Source of the DNA: an uncultured Alistipes sp.
Lineage (GTDB): Bacteria > Bacteroidota > Bacteroidia > Bacteroidales > Rikenellaceae
NCBI GenBank assembly: GCA_904502005.1
Contig: CAJGDC010000013.1
Location: 1 to 39,683, forward strand
Length of the DNA: 39,683 nt
Direction: 5' to 3'
Shown here piece by piece: positions 39,681 to 39,683 of this stretch (position 1 is its first letter; each line of letters starts with the position of its first letter). The translations under genes were made by a program, and so were the position numbers. The notes beneath the pieces were generated by a model. That model was not told the DNA's origin, did not search any database, and was given only the letters and a program-made list of their open reading frames with translations.

Positions 39681-39683
39681 TTA

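Overview
The window comes from a Bacteroidota genome, most likely an uncultured or gut member of the order Bacteroidales (possibly Rikenellaceae-like; family is a guess). The evidence is many TAnnTTTG -7 promoter boxes, the near absence of Shine-Dalgarno sequences, and family content typical of the phylum: GSCFA, DUF2851, DUF3575, FimB/Mfa2-type fimbrial proteins, a SusC-like plug protein, a CapD-type dehydratase, and a long SecA. Most of it is chromosomal core. No integrase, transposase, phage or CRISPR gene is visible.

Layout. 1-2.0 kb: end of an S1/P1 nuclease gene, an iron-sulfur flavoprotein-like reductase, a 109-residue conserved protein, and tRNA-Gly(CCC) followed by a duplicated tRNA 3' end. 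2.0-8.3 kb: acyl-CoA synthetase and lepA (minus-strand operon), an EamA transporter, a secreted protein with a TonB plug but no barrel, and a UbiA-type prenyltransferase. 8.3-11.6 kb: an SGNH-like lipoprotein and pheT. 11.6-13.4 kb: an accessory-looking, A/T-rich island with a structured RNA that has its own promoter and terminator, followed by three small exported proteins. 13.4-18.4 kb: DUF454 membrane protein, rpiB, GSCFA protein, a phosphatase-fold protein with an apparently degenerate active site, SufE, a DUF59 (SufT-like) protein, and a short DUF2851 protein. 18.5-22.3 kb: secA and dCMP deaminase. 22.4-26.6 kb: a surface-glycan type operon (CapD-like dehydratase, PLP aminotransferase, nucleotidyltransferase-fold protein). 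26.7-31.0 kb: a fimbrial operon (OmpA/DUF3575 outer-membrane protein, Mfa2/FimB-like lipoprotein, two fimbrillin-like lipoproteins with Arg processing sites). 31.1-33.5 kb: minus-strand lpxK-punA-ssb. 33.6-39.1 kb: M23 peptidase lipoprotein, PNPOx-like flavoprotein, ispD, a PH-like membrane protein, a membrane-anchored LytTR regulator, and a second acyl-CoA synthetase. 39.1-39.7 kb: non-coding DNA rich in inverted repeats, ending in a 125-bp near-palindrome that looks like a MITE or a structured RNA.

The best candidates for something undescribed are the structured RNA and small-protein island at 11.7-13.3 kb, the terminal palindromic element, the tRNA-Gly 3'-end mosaic, the barrel-less plug protein, the phosphatase-fold protein that lacks key metal ligands, and a set of genes whose -7 boxes lie only 4-8 nt from the start codon, which predicts leaderless mRNAs. 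All calls come from reading the sequence and recalled family knowledge. No searches or folding programs were run.
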